Assembly (NCBI GenBank): GCA_002724975.1
Contig: PBQF01000087.1
Span: forward strand, 1 to 8,282
Source of the DNA: Parcubacteria group bacterium
GTDB lineage: Bacteria; Patescibacteriota; Minisyncoccia; Phycocordibacterales; GCA-002724975
Direction of reading: 5' to 3'
DNA length: 8,282 nucleotides
In this document: positions 1 to 5,105 of the stretch, piece by piece
Numbering within the stretch: position 1 is the stretch's first letter
How the letters are laid out: every line of letters starts with the position of its first letter
The notes under the pieces: generated by a model
The model's input: only the letters and a program-made list of their open reading frames with translations
What the model was told of the DNA's origin: nothing
Database searches by the model: none
Position numbers and translations under genes: made by a program

Positions 1-797
1 GAAGAAACACTAATGAAGTGAAAGTGGTGGTCTTGATTCAGCTCTTCAACTTCTTCCTTTGATATTATCTGACCACCAGTAGCCCCAACGACTATATCTG
101 GCTTTTCTTTGTTTATTAGTTCAACAATTGATTGATAGTCCTCCTTGTCATATCCACTTACCTTAAAATCATTCTCTTTAAAAATTTCTTTAATATTTTC
201 TCCAATGGGGCCAAGCCCAATTAACACAAAACTCGGATTATCAATATTATTTTCTTTTGCATATTCCACAATTCTCTCAAAACAAAGTCTTGCTATTAAA
301 GGACTTTCTTGGGTCAGTTTAGTCTTTGACCTAGCGACATTGATTACAGGGAAATCATAATTAGTATTTTCAAGTTTTCTAAAACCAGAGGAAGTCTGCT
401 CTACTGCAAACAAGGTGTTCTTATCACTCTCTGAAAAAACACTTATCATTTCAGCTCCATCATCAAGAATTACTACATCGTTAGCTTTTACTGATTTAAG
501 AACTTCTTCACAATTTTTTCTATGCTCTTCATCAAAAAATTGACCAGAAAATTCTGGTTGAATGGCGTTTATACCAAGTCCTTTTAATTCTTCCAATACT
601 TCACTGTTTGTTGAATATATCTTGCCCAAAGCTGTTATATTCTCTGGTTTTATACCAATTTCAATAAACCCTTTATACATTTCAATTTGAGGTTCAAGAA
701 AATGCTGACAGCTCACAAGATGAAAGTCCTCAAGACTACTGTCTATATTTTTATAGTGGTCTATTACTTTGTGTAAAATTGGATAGGAATAACTCAT
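1..797 (-). CDS. SAHH-like NAD-binding protein, 3' end outside window
   Basis: An open frame of 265 codons runs off the left edge, so the C-terminus is missing. The translation has the layout of S-adenosylhomocysteine hydrolase (SAHH)-like proteins: an N-terminal part with SCQHFLEP (about 29-36), DDGAE (112-116), EQTSSG (133-138, compare EETTTG in true SAHH), and a Rossmann fold with the dinucleotide loop GLGPIG (194-199) followed by GYD (215-217). The segment after VINVARSK (151-158) does not show the Lys/Asp active-site pair expected in authentic SAHH, so an NAD-binding relative of unknown substrate is likelier than a working hydrolase. The start is the ATG at 797, since a stop lies a few codons upstream in frame. 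There is no SD, and a weak -10-like GATATT sits about 9 nt before the ATG. The fold is fairly sure, the reaction unknown. Confidence 0.75.
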   Translation of the reverse strand, partial: MSYSYPILHKVIDHYKNIDSSLEDFHLVSCQHFLEPQIEMYKGFIEIGIKPENITALGKIYSTNSEVLEELKGLGINAIQPEFSGQFFDEEHRKNCEEVLKSVKANDVVILDDGAEMISVFSESDKNTLFAVEQTSSGFRKLENTNYDFPVINVARSKTKLTQESPLIARLCFERIVEYAKENNIDNPSFVLIGLGPIGENIKEIFKENDFKVSGYDKEDYQSIVELINKEKPDIVVGATGGQIISKEEVEELNQDHHFHFISVS

Positions 798-864
798 TAC
801 AAAAAGAATATCACATTTTAAGTAACATTAAATACGGCTCTGTATAGCCTTATTTAAGATGATA

Positions 865-895
865 GCTCCGTTGGGTGTACGATGTTCGAACCTGT
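865..895. repeat. 31-bp direct repeat, copy 1 (after the 67-aa unit)
   Basis: This stretch is identical to 1251-1281, beginning GCTCCGTTGGG and ending TTCGAACCTGT. Read on the minus strand it follows the terminator of the 67-aa gene and precedes the leader of the SAHH-like gene. It contains the 8-bp palindrome GTTCGAAC and the 7-mer GTTGGGT, which fits the GTTRRRY core of integron recombination sites. The long imperfect palindrome of a real attC is absent. Its place at a boundary between GC-rich cargo and AT-rich backbone suggests a junction or integration site. Confidence 0.9.
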
Positions 896-911
896 TTATG
901 TGTTTAAAATG

Positions 912-957
912 AAAGAGCCCCGACAGCTGACTCCTTCGAGTTTTGCTGCGGGACTTT
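912..957 (-). terminator. Rho-independent terminator of the 67-aa gene
   Basis: An interrupted hairpin pairs 912-915 with 954-957, 919-922 with 949-952, 924-927 with 945-948 and 930-933 with 938-941. The last pair closes a short GAAG-type loop. On the minus strand it is followed by a T-rich tail (CTTTCATTTTAAA). It lies about 34 nt past the stop codon of the 67-aa gene. Confidence 0.8.
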
Positions 958-990
958 GTTGTTCTGGATATCATCCAGTGTCAAAGCCGA

Positions 991-1194
991 TTAGTCTCTC
1001 GGAAGAATCCGTAGAATGTCGGCTCTCGACTTGAGTTCTGGGAGCATACCCATGCCTGGAGGGCGGATGCAGATGAGCCCGTCCTCGGTCACGGCTTCGT
1101 ACTTTTCGGCCGCATCGACAACCTCTTGTCCTGTTTCTCCACCCTCAAGCACAATACATCCAACCTGGTCTTCGTAGTTGTACCCTGCTCGCAT
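991..1194 (-). CDS. Small hypothetical protein, 67 aa (cassette cargo)
   Basis: I do not recognise this family. The product is a soluble acidic protein with no membrane segment or signal peptide. It shows CIVLEGGETG (13-22), a short DAAEKYEAV stretch (27-35), and a Gly/Pro-rich RPPGMGM turn (44-50) before a basic C-terminus. The ATG at 1194 is chosen because AAGGAGA lies 6 nt upstream and a promoter just before it. The frame extends further upstream, but through the promoter. Codons are clearly GC-richer than in dnaB or the SAHH-like gene. The gene is a closed unit with promoter 1217-1245 and terminator 912-957, bounded on both sides by copies of the 31-bp repeat. The promoter, SD and terminator make it a likely real gene; its function is unknown. 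Confidence 0.75.
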   Translation of the reverse strand: MRAGYNYEDQVGCIVLEGGETGQEVVDAAEKYEAVTEDGLICIRPPGMGMLPELKSRADILRILPRD

Positions 1195-1216
1195 AATGTT
1201 TCTCCTTCCACACAGA

Positions 1217-1245
1217 ACTCTATCATATTTAGTATGATTTGTCAA
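1217..1245 (-). promoter_or_regulatory. Sigma70-type promoter of the 67-aa gene
   Basis: A perfect -35 TTGACA (1245-1240) is followed after 17 bp by TAGAGT (1222-1217), with TGA just before the -10 giving an extended -10 element. The pattern TTGACAAA, about 11 nt, ATGATA is shared with the promoters of the thioesterase and 199-aa units. The leader is short, roughly 15 nt, with the SD at 1201-1207. Confidence 0.75.
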
Positions 1246-1250
1246 GTAAT

Positions 1251-1281
1251 GCTCCGTTGGGTGTACGATGTTCGAACCTGT
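1251..1281. repeat. 31-bp direct repeat, copy 2 (between two cargo units)
   Basis: Identical over 31 bases to 865-895. It sits between the terminator of the thioesterase-like gene (1295-1334) and the -35 box of the 67-aa gene, only 5 nt from that box. The two copies therefore bracket a 386-bp unit that contains one complete gene with its signals. Confidence 0.9.
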
Positions 1282-1294
1282 CTTGCATTTAAAT

Positions 1295-1334
1295 AGAAAA
1301 CCGCCTCGCCTGGGAAAACATGAGGCGGTTTTCT
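1295..1334 (-). terminator. Rho-independent terminator of the thioesterase-like gene
   Basis: A perfect 13-bp stem (1295-1307 with 1322-1334, arms AGAAAACCGCCTC and GAGGCGGTTTTCT) encloses a 14-nt loop. The arms supply T-runs in both directions, so the hairpin could act on either strand. It begins 17 nt past the stop codon at 1352. Confidence 0.9.
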
Positions 1335-1351
1335 TGGCGGGCGGTTTGACT

Positions 1352-1756
1352 CTATCTGAGTGCCACACGAAGGTCGCTACTTATGGCGACCTTTTGTGTC
1401 ATGTCGTTTGCCTCGACGAGGACGACGACTATCTCCTGGGTGGCAACCAGGACTTTGTCCTTCTTGATGTTCTGTTCGAAGGTCAAGCTTGTTACGCCGA
1501 GCCGAAGTGATGTCGCGATGTTGACTGTGTCACCTTTAAGGATACTACTCTTGATATCGACCTTGTAGGAAACAACGACACTTCGGATTTCATCTCTGGT
1601 CTCGAGAAGGTCAAAGCTCAACTTGCACTCAGCGAGATAGGAATCCTGTCCCAACTCGAAGAGAGCTGGAAAATTCTTGTAGTTGATGTGTTCGTACTGG
1701 TCGACAGACTTTGATATGGTGGTTGTAACGTGATTGACACGGGCACGTTCGGGCAT
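1352..1756 (-). CDS. Hotdog-fold acyl-CoA thioesterase-like protein (4HBT/YbgC type), 134 aa
   Basis: The protein resembles the single-domain YbgC/4HBT hotdog thioesterases, which hydrolyse acyl-CoA or acyl-carrier thioesters in the cytoplasm. The N-terminal motif VDQYEHINYKNFPALFELGQ (18-37) corresponds to the family's D-x-x-G-H-V-N-N-x-x-Y box. It keeps the putative catalytic Asp19, His23 and Asn25, but has Glu at the usual Gly. The remainder alternates as expected for the beta-sheet: VVVSYKVDIKSSILKGDTV (60-78), LTFEQNI (91-97), VLVATQEIVVVLV (102-114). Length is typical. The ATG at 1756 is preceded by AGAGGA with a 6-nt gap; the longer upstream frame would start inside the promoter region. 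It is GC-rich, single-gene, with its own promoter and terminator. The substrate cannot be inferred. Confidence 0.8.
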   Translation of the reverse strand: MPERARVNHVTTTISKSVDQYEHINYKNFPALFELGQDSYLAECKLSFDLLETRDEIRSVVVSYKVDIKSSILKGDTVNIATSLRLGVTSLTFEQNIKKDKVLVATQEIVVVLVEANDMTQKVAISSDLRVALR

Positions 1757-1799
1757 GACACATCCTCTCTTTCTTGGTTTAAGGATCAGTTCAGAGTAA

Positions 1800-1828
1800 A
1801 TATTATCATGCTGAAATGTGTTTGTCAA
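1800..1828 (-). promoter_or_regulatory. Consensus sigma70 promoter of the thioesterase-like gene
   Basis: TTGACA (1828-1823), a 17-bp spacer ending in TGA, then TAATAT (1805-1800). The predicted leader is about 37 nt and begins with TCTGAACTGATCCTT (1795-1781). That stretch recurs at the same place in the 199-aa unit (7809-7795) with one difference. Confidence 0.85.
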
Positions 1829-2092
1829 CCTCTAGCTCTCCGTAGGAGCCATTTGGCCCCAGTCCTTTCTTTTATCCCCAACCTACCCACAGCTTTCTAA
1901 CAGAGTAAAGAGTTAGGTCCCCTACCCTTGTGATAAAATCTAGGAAATCAAGGAGTCCTACTTTCTGTGGGGCGACCATGATTTGCCTGACCCCACCTTC
2001 TATACCGTTAGTTATACCATTTTTAAGTTGTAATTTTGCCAAGAGGGCGGGCTGTGTAAATTTAATATTCATTTTATTTATTTAGATTTGGT
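1829..2092. other. Gap between thioesterase promoter and dnaB, no confirmed gene
   Basis: No confirmed gene lies here. A 66-codon minus-strand frame (2072-1872) starts 20 bp from dnaB in the divergent direction, but it has no SD, clear promoter or recognisable domain, so it may be chance. The part at 1840-2000 is richer in GC than the dnaB leader and includes a 6-bp inverted repeat GTGGGG/CCCCAC (1967-1972 with 1991-1996). Upstream of the thioesterase -35, the minus strand reads CTACGGAGAGC, which recalls the CAACGGAGC end of the 31-bp repeat. This may be the eroded edge of the inserted block. From about 2035 to 2092 the sequence is AT-rich and should hold the dnaB promoter, but I see no strong -35/-10 pair. 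Confidence 0.5.
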
Positions 2093-3487
2093 ATGCCAAA
2101 AGATTCCAAAAAGGATTTAAGAATTCCACCTCAAAATATTGATGCAGAAAAGGCCTTACTAGGTTCAATTATGCTTCGTCCTGAAGCCATAAGTGATGTT
2201 TCAGACGTTGTTTTTTCACACCATTTTTATCTAGACAAACATAAGATTATTTATAATATTATGTTTGAACTTTTCTCCAAAAGAGAACCAATTGATCTTC
2301 TCTCAGTCACCACAAAATTGAAAGAAAAAAAGAAACTGGATGAAATTGGTGGCTCAAGTTATTTGACGGAGTTGGTGGACATTGTTCCTTCTTCGACAAA
2401 TGTAAAGCATTACGCAAATATTGTCCAAAAGAAGTACACTATGCGCTCTTTAATAGAAGCTGCTGATGAGATTAGCCAGATTGGATATGAAGATGATATT
2501 GAACTAGACTTGGCACTCGACAAAGCAGAAAAGACAATTTTTGAAATTACCAACACACCAACGGCACACAAATTTGTGGAGCTGAAAAATATTCTGGGGG
2601 AAGCATGGGAAAGAATAGAAAGTTTACATAATGAGAAGGGCAAGTTGCGTGGGGTGCCCTCTGGATTTAAAAAACTTGATAATATTCTTTCTGGTTTTCA
2701 AAAATCTGATTTGGTCATTATTGCTTCCAGACCTTCAATGGGAAAAACATCACTGGCTCTCGACATAGCTAGACAAGCGGCAGTTGAACATAATATTCCT
2801 GTTGGTCTTTTTTCCCTTGAAATGAGTGCCCAACAACTAGTAGACAGGATGTTGACGGCAGAATCGAAAATAGACGGCTGGAAGCTTCGGACTGGAAATC
2901 TCAAGGTGGATAAGGAATTTTTAAGTATTCAAGAATCACTAGCTAAACTCTCTAAAGCCCCTATTTATATTGATGATATGCCTGGTAATAATATTATTAG
3001 AATGCGCAGTGTTGCCCGAAGACTAAAGAGTGAAAATGATTTAGGATTATTGATTGTCGATTATCTTCAGTTGATGCTTCCAATTGATTCTCGCAAGTCT
3101 GATTCAATGGTTCAACAAGTGACTGAAATTTCTCGTTCTCTTAAAAACTTGGCGCGTGAACTGAATGTACCGGTTATTGCCCTCTCCCAACTTTCTCGTA
3201 ATGTTGAACACAGGGGTGGTAAACCCCGTTTGTCAGACTTGAGGGATTCAGGCTCCATTGAACAAGACGCTGATGTAGTAATGTTTATCCATCGTGATGA
3301 CAAATATAATGACTCGTCAGATAAACCGAATATTGCTGATATCTTGGTTCAAAAGCACCGAAACGGCCCAACTGGAAATTGTGAACTTTATTTCGACGAA
3401 AAGAGGGCTTCATTTTTAGACATAGATACCCATTTTGATAATTCCGACAAGGGGGATACTCTTATGGGCACGGAAGAAGGATTTTAA
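2093..3487 (+). CDS. dnaB: Replicative DNA helicase DnaB
   Basis: Hexameric 5'-3' helicase that unwinds the replication fork and works with primase. The 464-aa protein has normal family length. The N-terminal helical domain starts at PPQNIDAEKALLGSIM (12-27) and runs to about 150. A linker follows, then the RecA-like motor from about 186 (GVPSGFKKLDNILSGFQKSD). Walker A is SRPSMGKT (212-219), the catalytic Glu lies in SLEMS (E243), and Walker B is LLIVDYLQLM (319-328). The sensor is ALSQLSRN (363-370), then RDSGSIEQDADVV (384-396), and the arginine finger region is KHRNGPTG (421-428). No intein is present. No SD precedes the ATG, as for rplU and tyrS. recR follows after 2 nt, so the two are probably co-transcribed. 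Confidence 0.98.
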   Translation: MPKDSKKDLRIPPQNIDAEKALLGSIMLRPEAISDVSDVVFSHHFYLDKHKIIYNIMFELFSKREPIDLLSVTTKLKEKKKLDEIGGSSYLTELVDIVPSSTNVKHYANIVQKKYTMRSLIEAADEISQIGYEDDIELDLALDKAEKTIFEITNTPTAHKFVELKNILGEAWERIESLHNEKGKLRGVPSGFKKLDNILSGFQKSDLVIIASRPSMGKTSLALDIARQAAVEHNIPVGLFSLEMSAQQLVDRMLTAESKIDGWKLRTGNLKVDKEFLSIQESLAKLSKAPIYIDDMPGNNIIRMRSVARRLKSENDLGLLIVDYLQLMLPIDSRKSDSMVQQVTEISRSLKNLARELNVPVIALSQLSRNVEHRGGKPRLSDLRDSGSIEQDADVVMFIHRDDKYNDSSDKPNIADILVQKHRNGPTGNCELYFDEKRASFLDIDTHFDNSDKGDTLMGTEEGF

Positions 3488-3489
3488 TT

Positions 3490-4107
3490 ATGAGTTCAAT
3501 TGAAAAATTAGCCGAAATTTTTTCTAAATTCCCCGGAATTGGCCCAAGACAATCCAGACGCTTTGTCTATTTTCTTTTAACAAAGGACAGGGAATTTTTA
3601 CAAGACCTTTCTTCAAGCTTGCTAACACTTAAAAAAAATATAAGGGTTTGCGAGTTTTGTCAGAGATTCTATCAATCTGGAAATAGTAATTCTAAATTTT
3701 GTAATATCTGTTCTGATTCAAATCGAAACAATCATTTATTAATGGTTGTTGAAAAAGATGCCGATTTGGAAAATATTGAAAAAACTGAAGTCTATAATGG
3801 CAAGTATTTTGTCTTAGGCGGAATTGTTCCGATTTTGGAGGAAAAGCCAGAATCAAAAGTCCGTTCAAGAGAGTTGGTTAATTTAATAGAAGGCGAAGTT
3901 AAAAATAATGGCCTGAACGAAATAATTTTAGCTACTAGTGCTAATCCAGAAGGGGAAAATACACACTCGTATTTATTAAATCTACTTCGTCCGATTACAG
4001 AGAGTGGAGTCAAGGTTTCTACTTTGGGGCGCGGACTTTCAACCGGCACGGAACTTGAATATTCAGACAAGGATACTCTAAAAGCGGCTTTCGAAAACAG
4101 ACATTAA
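3490..4107 (+). CDS. recR: Recombination mediator RecR
   Basis: RecR acts with RecO, and in some species RecF, to load RecA on SSB-coated single strands during gap repair. The 205-aa protein is of full family length. It has a helix-hairpin-helix FPGIGPRQSRRF (14-25), a C4 zinc finger (Cys54, Cys57, Cys71, Cys74), and a Toprim domain starting LMVVEKDADL (84-93) with ATSANPEGENT (148-158). The C-terminal signature is LGRGLSTGTELEYSD (179-193). The start lies 2 nt after the dnaB stop, and GAAGGA inside the dnaB 3' end is 8 nt upstream of the ATG, so translation may be coupled. Pairing of recR with dnaB ties repair and replication in one unit. It ends at a terminator shared with convergent rplU. 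Confidence 0.97.
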   Translation: MSSIEKLAEIFSKFPGIGPRQSRRFVYFLLTKDREFLQDLSSSLLTLKKNIRVCEFCQRFYQSGNSNSKFCNICSDSNRNNHLLMVVEKDADLENIEKTEVYNGKYFVLGGIVPILEEKPESKVRSRELVNLIEGEVKNNGLNEIILATSANPEGENTHSYLLNLLRPITESGVKVSTLGRGLSTGTELEYSDKDTLKAAFENRH

Positions 4108-4110
4108 AAA

Positions 4111-4129
4111 ATTCCGTCTTTAACGGAAT
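4111..4129. terminator. Bidirectional terminator between recR and rplU
   Basis: A 7-bp stem ATTCCGT/ACGGAAT (4111-4117 with 4123-4129) with a 5-nt loop is flanked by an A-run on the left and CTTTT on the right. Its tails therefore serve both recR (plus) and rplU (minus). It starts 3 nt after the recR stop and lies 3 nt from the end of rplU. Confidence 0.9.
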
Positions 4130-4132
4130 CTT

Positions 4133-4456
4133 TTACTTGATTGAATTTATTTTAACTTTGAAAAATGGCTGTCTGTGTCCCTTCTTCTTGAAATACCTGC
4201 TTTTAGACCTAAATCTTATAACATCAACTTTTTTAGCTTTTCCGATTTTTTCTATAGTTGCTTCAACTTTTACTCCTTTAATCAAGGGAGTTCCTACTTG
4301 AGTTTTCTTCCCATCGTCAACAAGAAGAATCTCATTAAAAGAAATTTTGTCACCTTCCTTTAATTCTTTTTTAGCTTCTATTTTCTCAATTTTAATAGAA
4401 TCTCCTTTGGAGATTTTATATTGCTTTCCGCCTGTTTTTATTACTACAAAACTCAT
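4133..4456 (-). CDS. rplU: 50S ribosomal protein L21
   Basis: L21 binds 23S rRNA in the large subunit. The 107-aa product has the usual length and both family hallmarks: the N-terminal VVIKTGGKQYKISKGD (4-19) and the C-terminal KKKGHRQPFFKVKI (90-103). The ATG at 4456 is preferred because it gives the canonical N-terminus. A longer frame upstream passes through the promoter and the neighbouring terminator. The -10 box TATAAT ends 7 nt before this ATG, so transcription should begin at or next to it, implying a leaderless mRNA; no SD is present. The usual partner rpmA (L27) is not downstream, because rplU converges directly on recR. Confidence 0.97.
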   Translation of the reverse strand: MSFVVIKTGGKQYKISKGDSIKIEKIEAKKELKEGDKISFNEILLVDDGKKTQVGTPLIKGVKVEATIEKIGKAKKVDVIRFRSKSRYFKKKGHRQPFFKVKINSIK

Positions 4457-4463
4457 ATGCTCG

Positions 4464-4469
4464 ATTATA
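4464..4469 (-). promoter_or_regulatory. -10 box of rplU (leaderless start)
   Basis: A perfect TATAAT (4469-4464) stands 7 nt before the rplU ATG. The best -35 candidate is a weak TTGTCT (4494-4489) at a 19-bp distance. It coincides with the 3' arm of the terminator of the 95/79-aa unit. Confidence 0.7.
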
Positions 4470-4488
4470 CTACTAAAATATGGCCAAA

Positions 4489-4513
4489 AGACAAGACCCC
4501 TAGAGGCTTGTCT
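4489..4513 (-). terminator. Terminator of the two-gene 95/79-aa unit
   Basis: A 7-bp stem AGACAAG/CTTGTCT (4489-4495 with 4507-4513), extendable by inner CC/GG pairs, is followed on the minus strand by TTTTGG. It lies about 20 nt past the stop of the 79-aa gene and abuts the rplU promoter. Its last arm may double as the rplU -35 region. Confidence 0.75.
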
Positions 4514-4534
4514 GTTGACTTCCTCCAAAGGCCG

Positions 4535-4774
4535 TTACACAGTGGCGTTGACTTCAACACTCTTACTGTCTCTTTTCAAGAACACAACAGGGAGTCTTTT
4601 ACTGAAGTCGTGACCAGAAATATCGTTCACTAGAAAGTGAACTGTGCGATTCTCATCTCGAATCTCGTATCTCCATGGCTTGTCGTTCCCCTTTCGTTCA
4701 AGAATTGTCAGCTGCCCAACGGAAATAAGGACTTCCCCATCCCTCCATTTTAGACAACACCTCCCTTGTTCCAT
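4535..4774 (-). CDS. Small hypothetical protein, 79 aa, second gene of a pair
   Basis: I do not recognise this family. The sequence suggests a small beta-rich soluble protein: GEVLISVGQLTILERKG (13-29), PWRYEIRDENRTVHFLV (33-49) and LPVVFLKRDSKSVEVNATV (61-79) read as successive strands with charged turns. It has no membrane segment. The start overlaps the end of the 95-aa gene by 25 nt. It is chosen because a perfect AGGAGG (4788-4783) stands 8 nt upstream inside that gene, which points to translational coupling. Codon use is GC-richer than in rplU and tyrS on either side. The strict overlap implies the two proteins are made together, and perhaps act together. Confidence 0.7.
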   Translation of the reverse strand: MEQGRCCLKWRDGEVLISVGQLTILERKGNDKPWRYEIRDENRTVHFLVNDISGHDFSKRLPVVFLKRDSKSVEVNATV

Positions 4775-5037
4775 TCTGTCTCCCTCCTGATCAATTTCTG
4801 AACTTTAGACAAGCACAACTTCGCTTTTCCTTCGACTACCTTGTTCCCAGGAACCAATCTGATTGGGGTGCCTCTCTGTTCTTTTTGGATGGCTTCCACC
4901 AAACACCTGTAGTGTCCGCAGAGTATACTGAAAATGCTTCTGTCTCTAGCATACTTGTCAGGCGCCCTTTCTAGTAGTTTCATACCAAAAATGGCAATTT
5001 CGGCACCGGCTCTTCTGACATCTTCGACTGTTGTCAT
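4750..5037 (-). CDS. Small hypothetical protein, 95 aa, first gene of a pair
   Basis: I do not recognise this family. The N-terminal two thirds look helical and amphipathic: VEDVRRAGAEIAIFGMKLLE (4-23), then RSIFSILCGHYRCLVEAIQK (33-52). A basic stretch PGNKVVEGKAKLCLSKVQKL follows (63-82). CGHYRC (40-45) has two Cys and one His, too few for a confident zinc site. The ATG at 5037 has GGAGGTG 5 nt upstream. It is the first gene of a two-gene unit with the 79-aa gene, with promoter 5057-5084 and terminator 4489-4513. The pair occupies the gap between rplU and tyrS. A toxin-antitoxin arrangement is possible from size and overlap alone, but no motif supports it. Confidence 0.7.
   Translation of the reverse strand: MTTVEDVRRAGAEIAIFGMKLLERAPDKYARDRSIFSILCGHYRCLVEAIQKEQRGTPIRLVPGNKVVEGKAKLCLSKVQKLIRRETEWNKGGVV
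4783..4788 (-). promoter_or_regulatory. Shine-Dalgarno setting the start of the 79-aa gene
   Basis: AGGAGG on the minus strand, 8 nt before the ATG at 4774 and inside the coding end of the 95-aa gene. It is what makes the overlapping start credible, because no later in-frame ATG lies near the N-terminus. Confidence 0.8.
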
Positions 5038-5056
5038 GAATACACCTCCACAAATA

Positions 5057-5084
5057 ATTTTATATGATTTGGCTTATTTGTGAA
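5057..5084 (-). promoter_or_regulatory. Promoter of the 95/79-aa unit
   Basis: TTCACA (5084-5079), a 16-bp spacer, then TAAAAT (5062-5057). An overlapping TATAAA is an alternative -10. The elements interleave with those of the divergent tyrS promoter: each -35 lies in the other's spacer. Confidence 0.6.
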
Positions 5085-5097
5085 GCTCTGTCATAAT
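5069..5097 (+). promoter_or_regulatory. Promoter of tyrS (leaderless start)
   Basis: TTGGCT (5069-5074), a 17-bp spacer and CATAAT (5092-5097). The -10 ends 8 nt before the tyrS ATG, so the start point should fall at or within a base or two of the first codon. There is no SD in the gap. Confidence 0.65.
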
Positions 5098-5105
5098 TAC
5101 TAGAA

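Noticed and set aside
865..895. tRNA 3' end or T-arm remnant (GGTTCGAAC on the minus strand)
   Set aside because: The bases flanking TTCGAAC cannot form the 5-bp T-stem on either strand, and no acceptor stem or D-arm is present.
865..1281. Calling the 31-bp repeats canonical integron attC sites
   Set aside because: GTTGGGT fits GTTRRRY, but no partner RYYYAAC at attC distance forms the long imperfect palindrome, and no integrase gene is visible. A nearby ATCCAAC at about 1158 lies inside the 67-aa ORF and does not build a stem.
1268..1510. Plus-strand 80-aa frame antisense to the thioesterase-like gene
   Set aside because: It begins in the 31-bp repeat, crosses the 13-bp terminator stem and shows no SD or domain.
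4514..4555. 9-bp direct repeat GTTGACTTC (4514-4522 and 4547-4555) as a target-site duplication
   Set aside because: The two copies are only 24 bp apart, and the second lies in the coding end of the 79-aa gene; they do not bracket an element.
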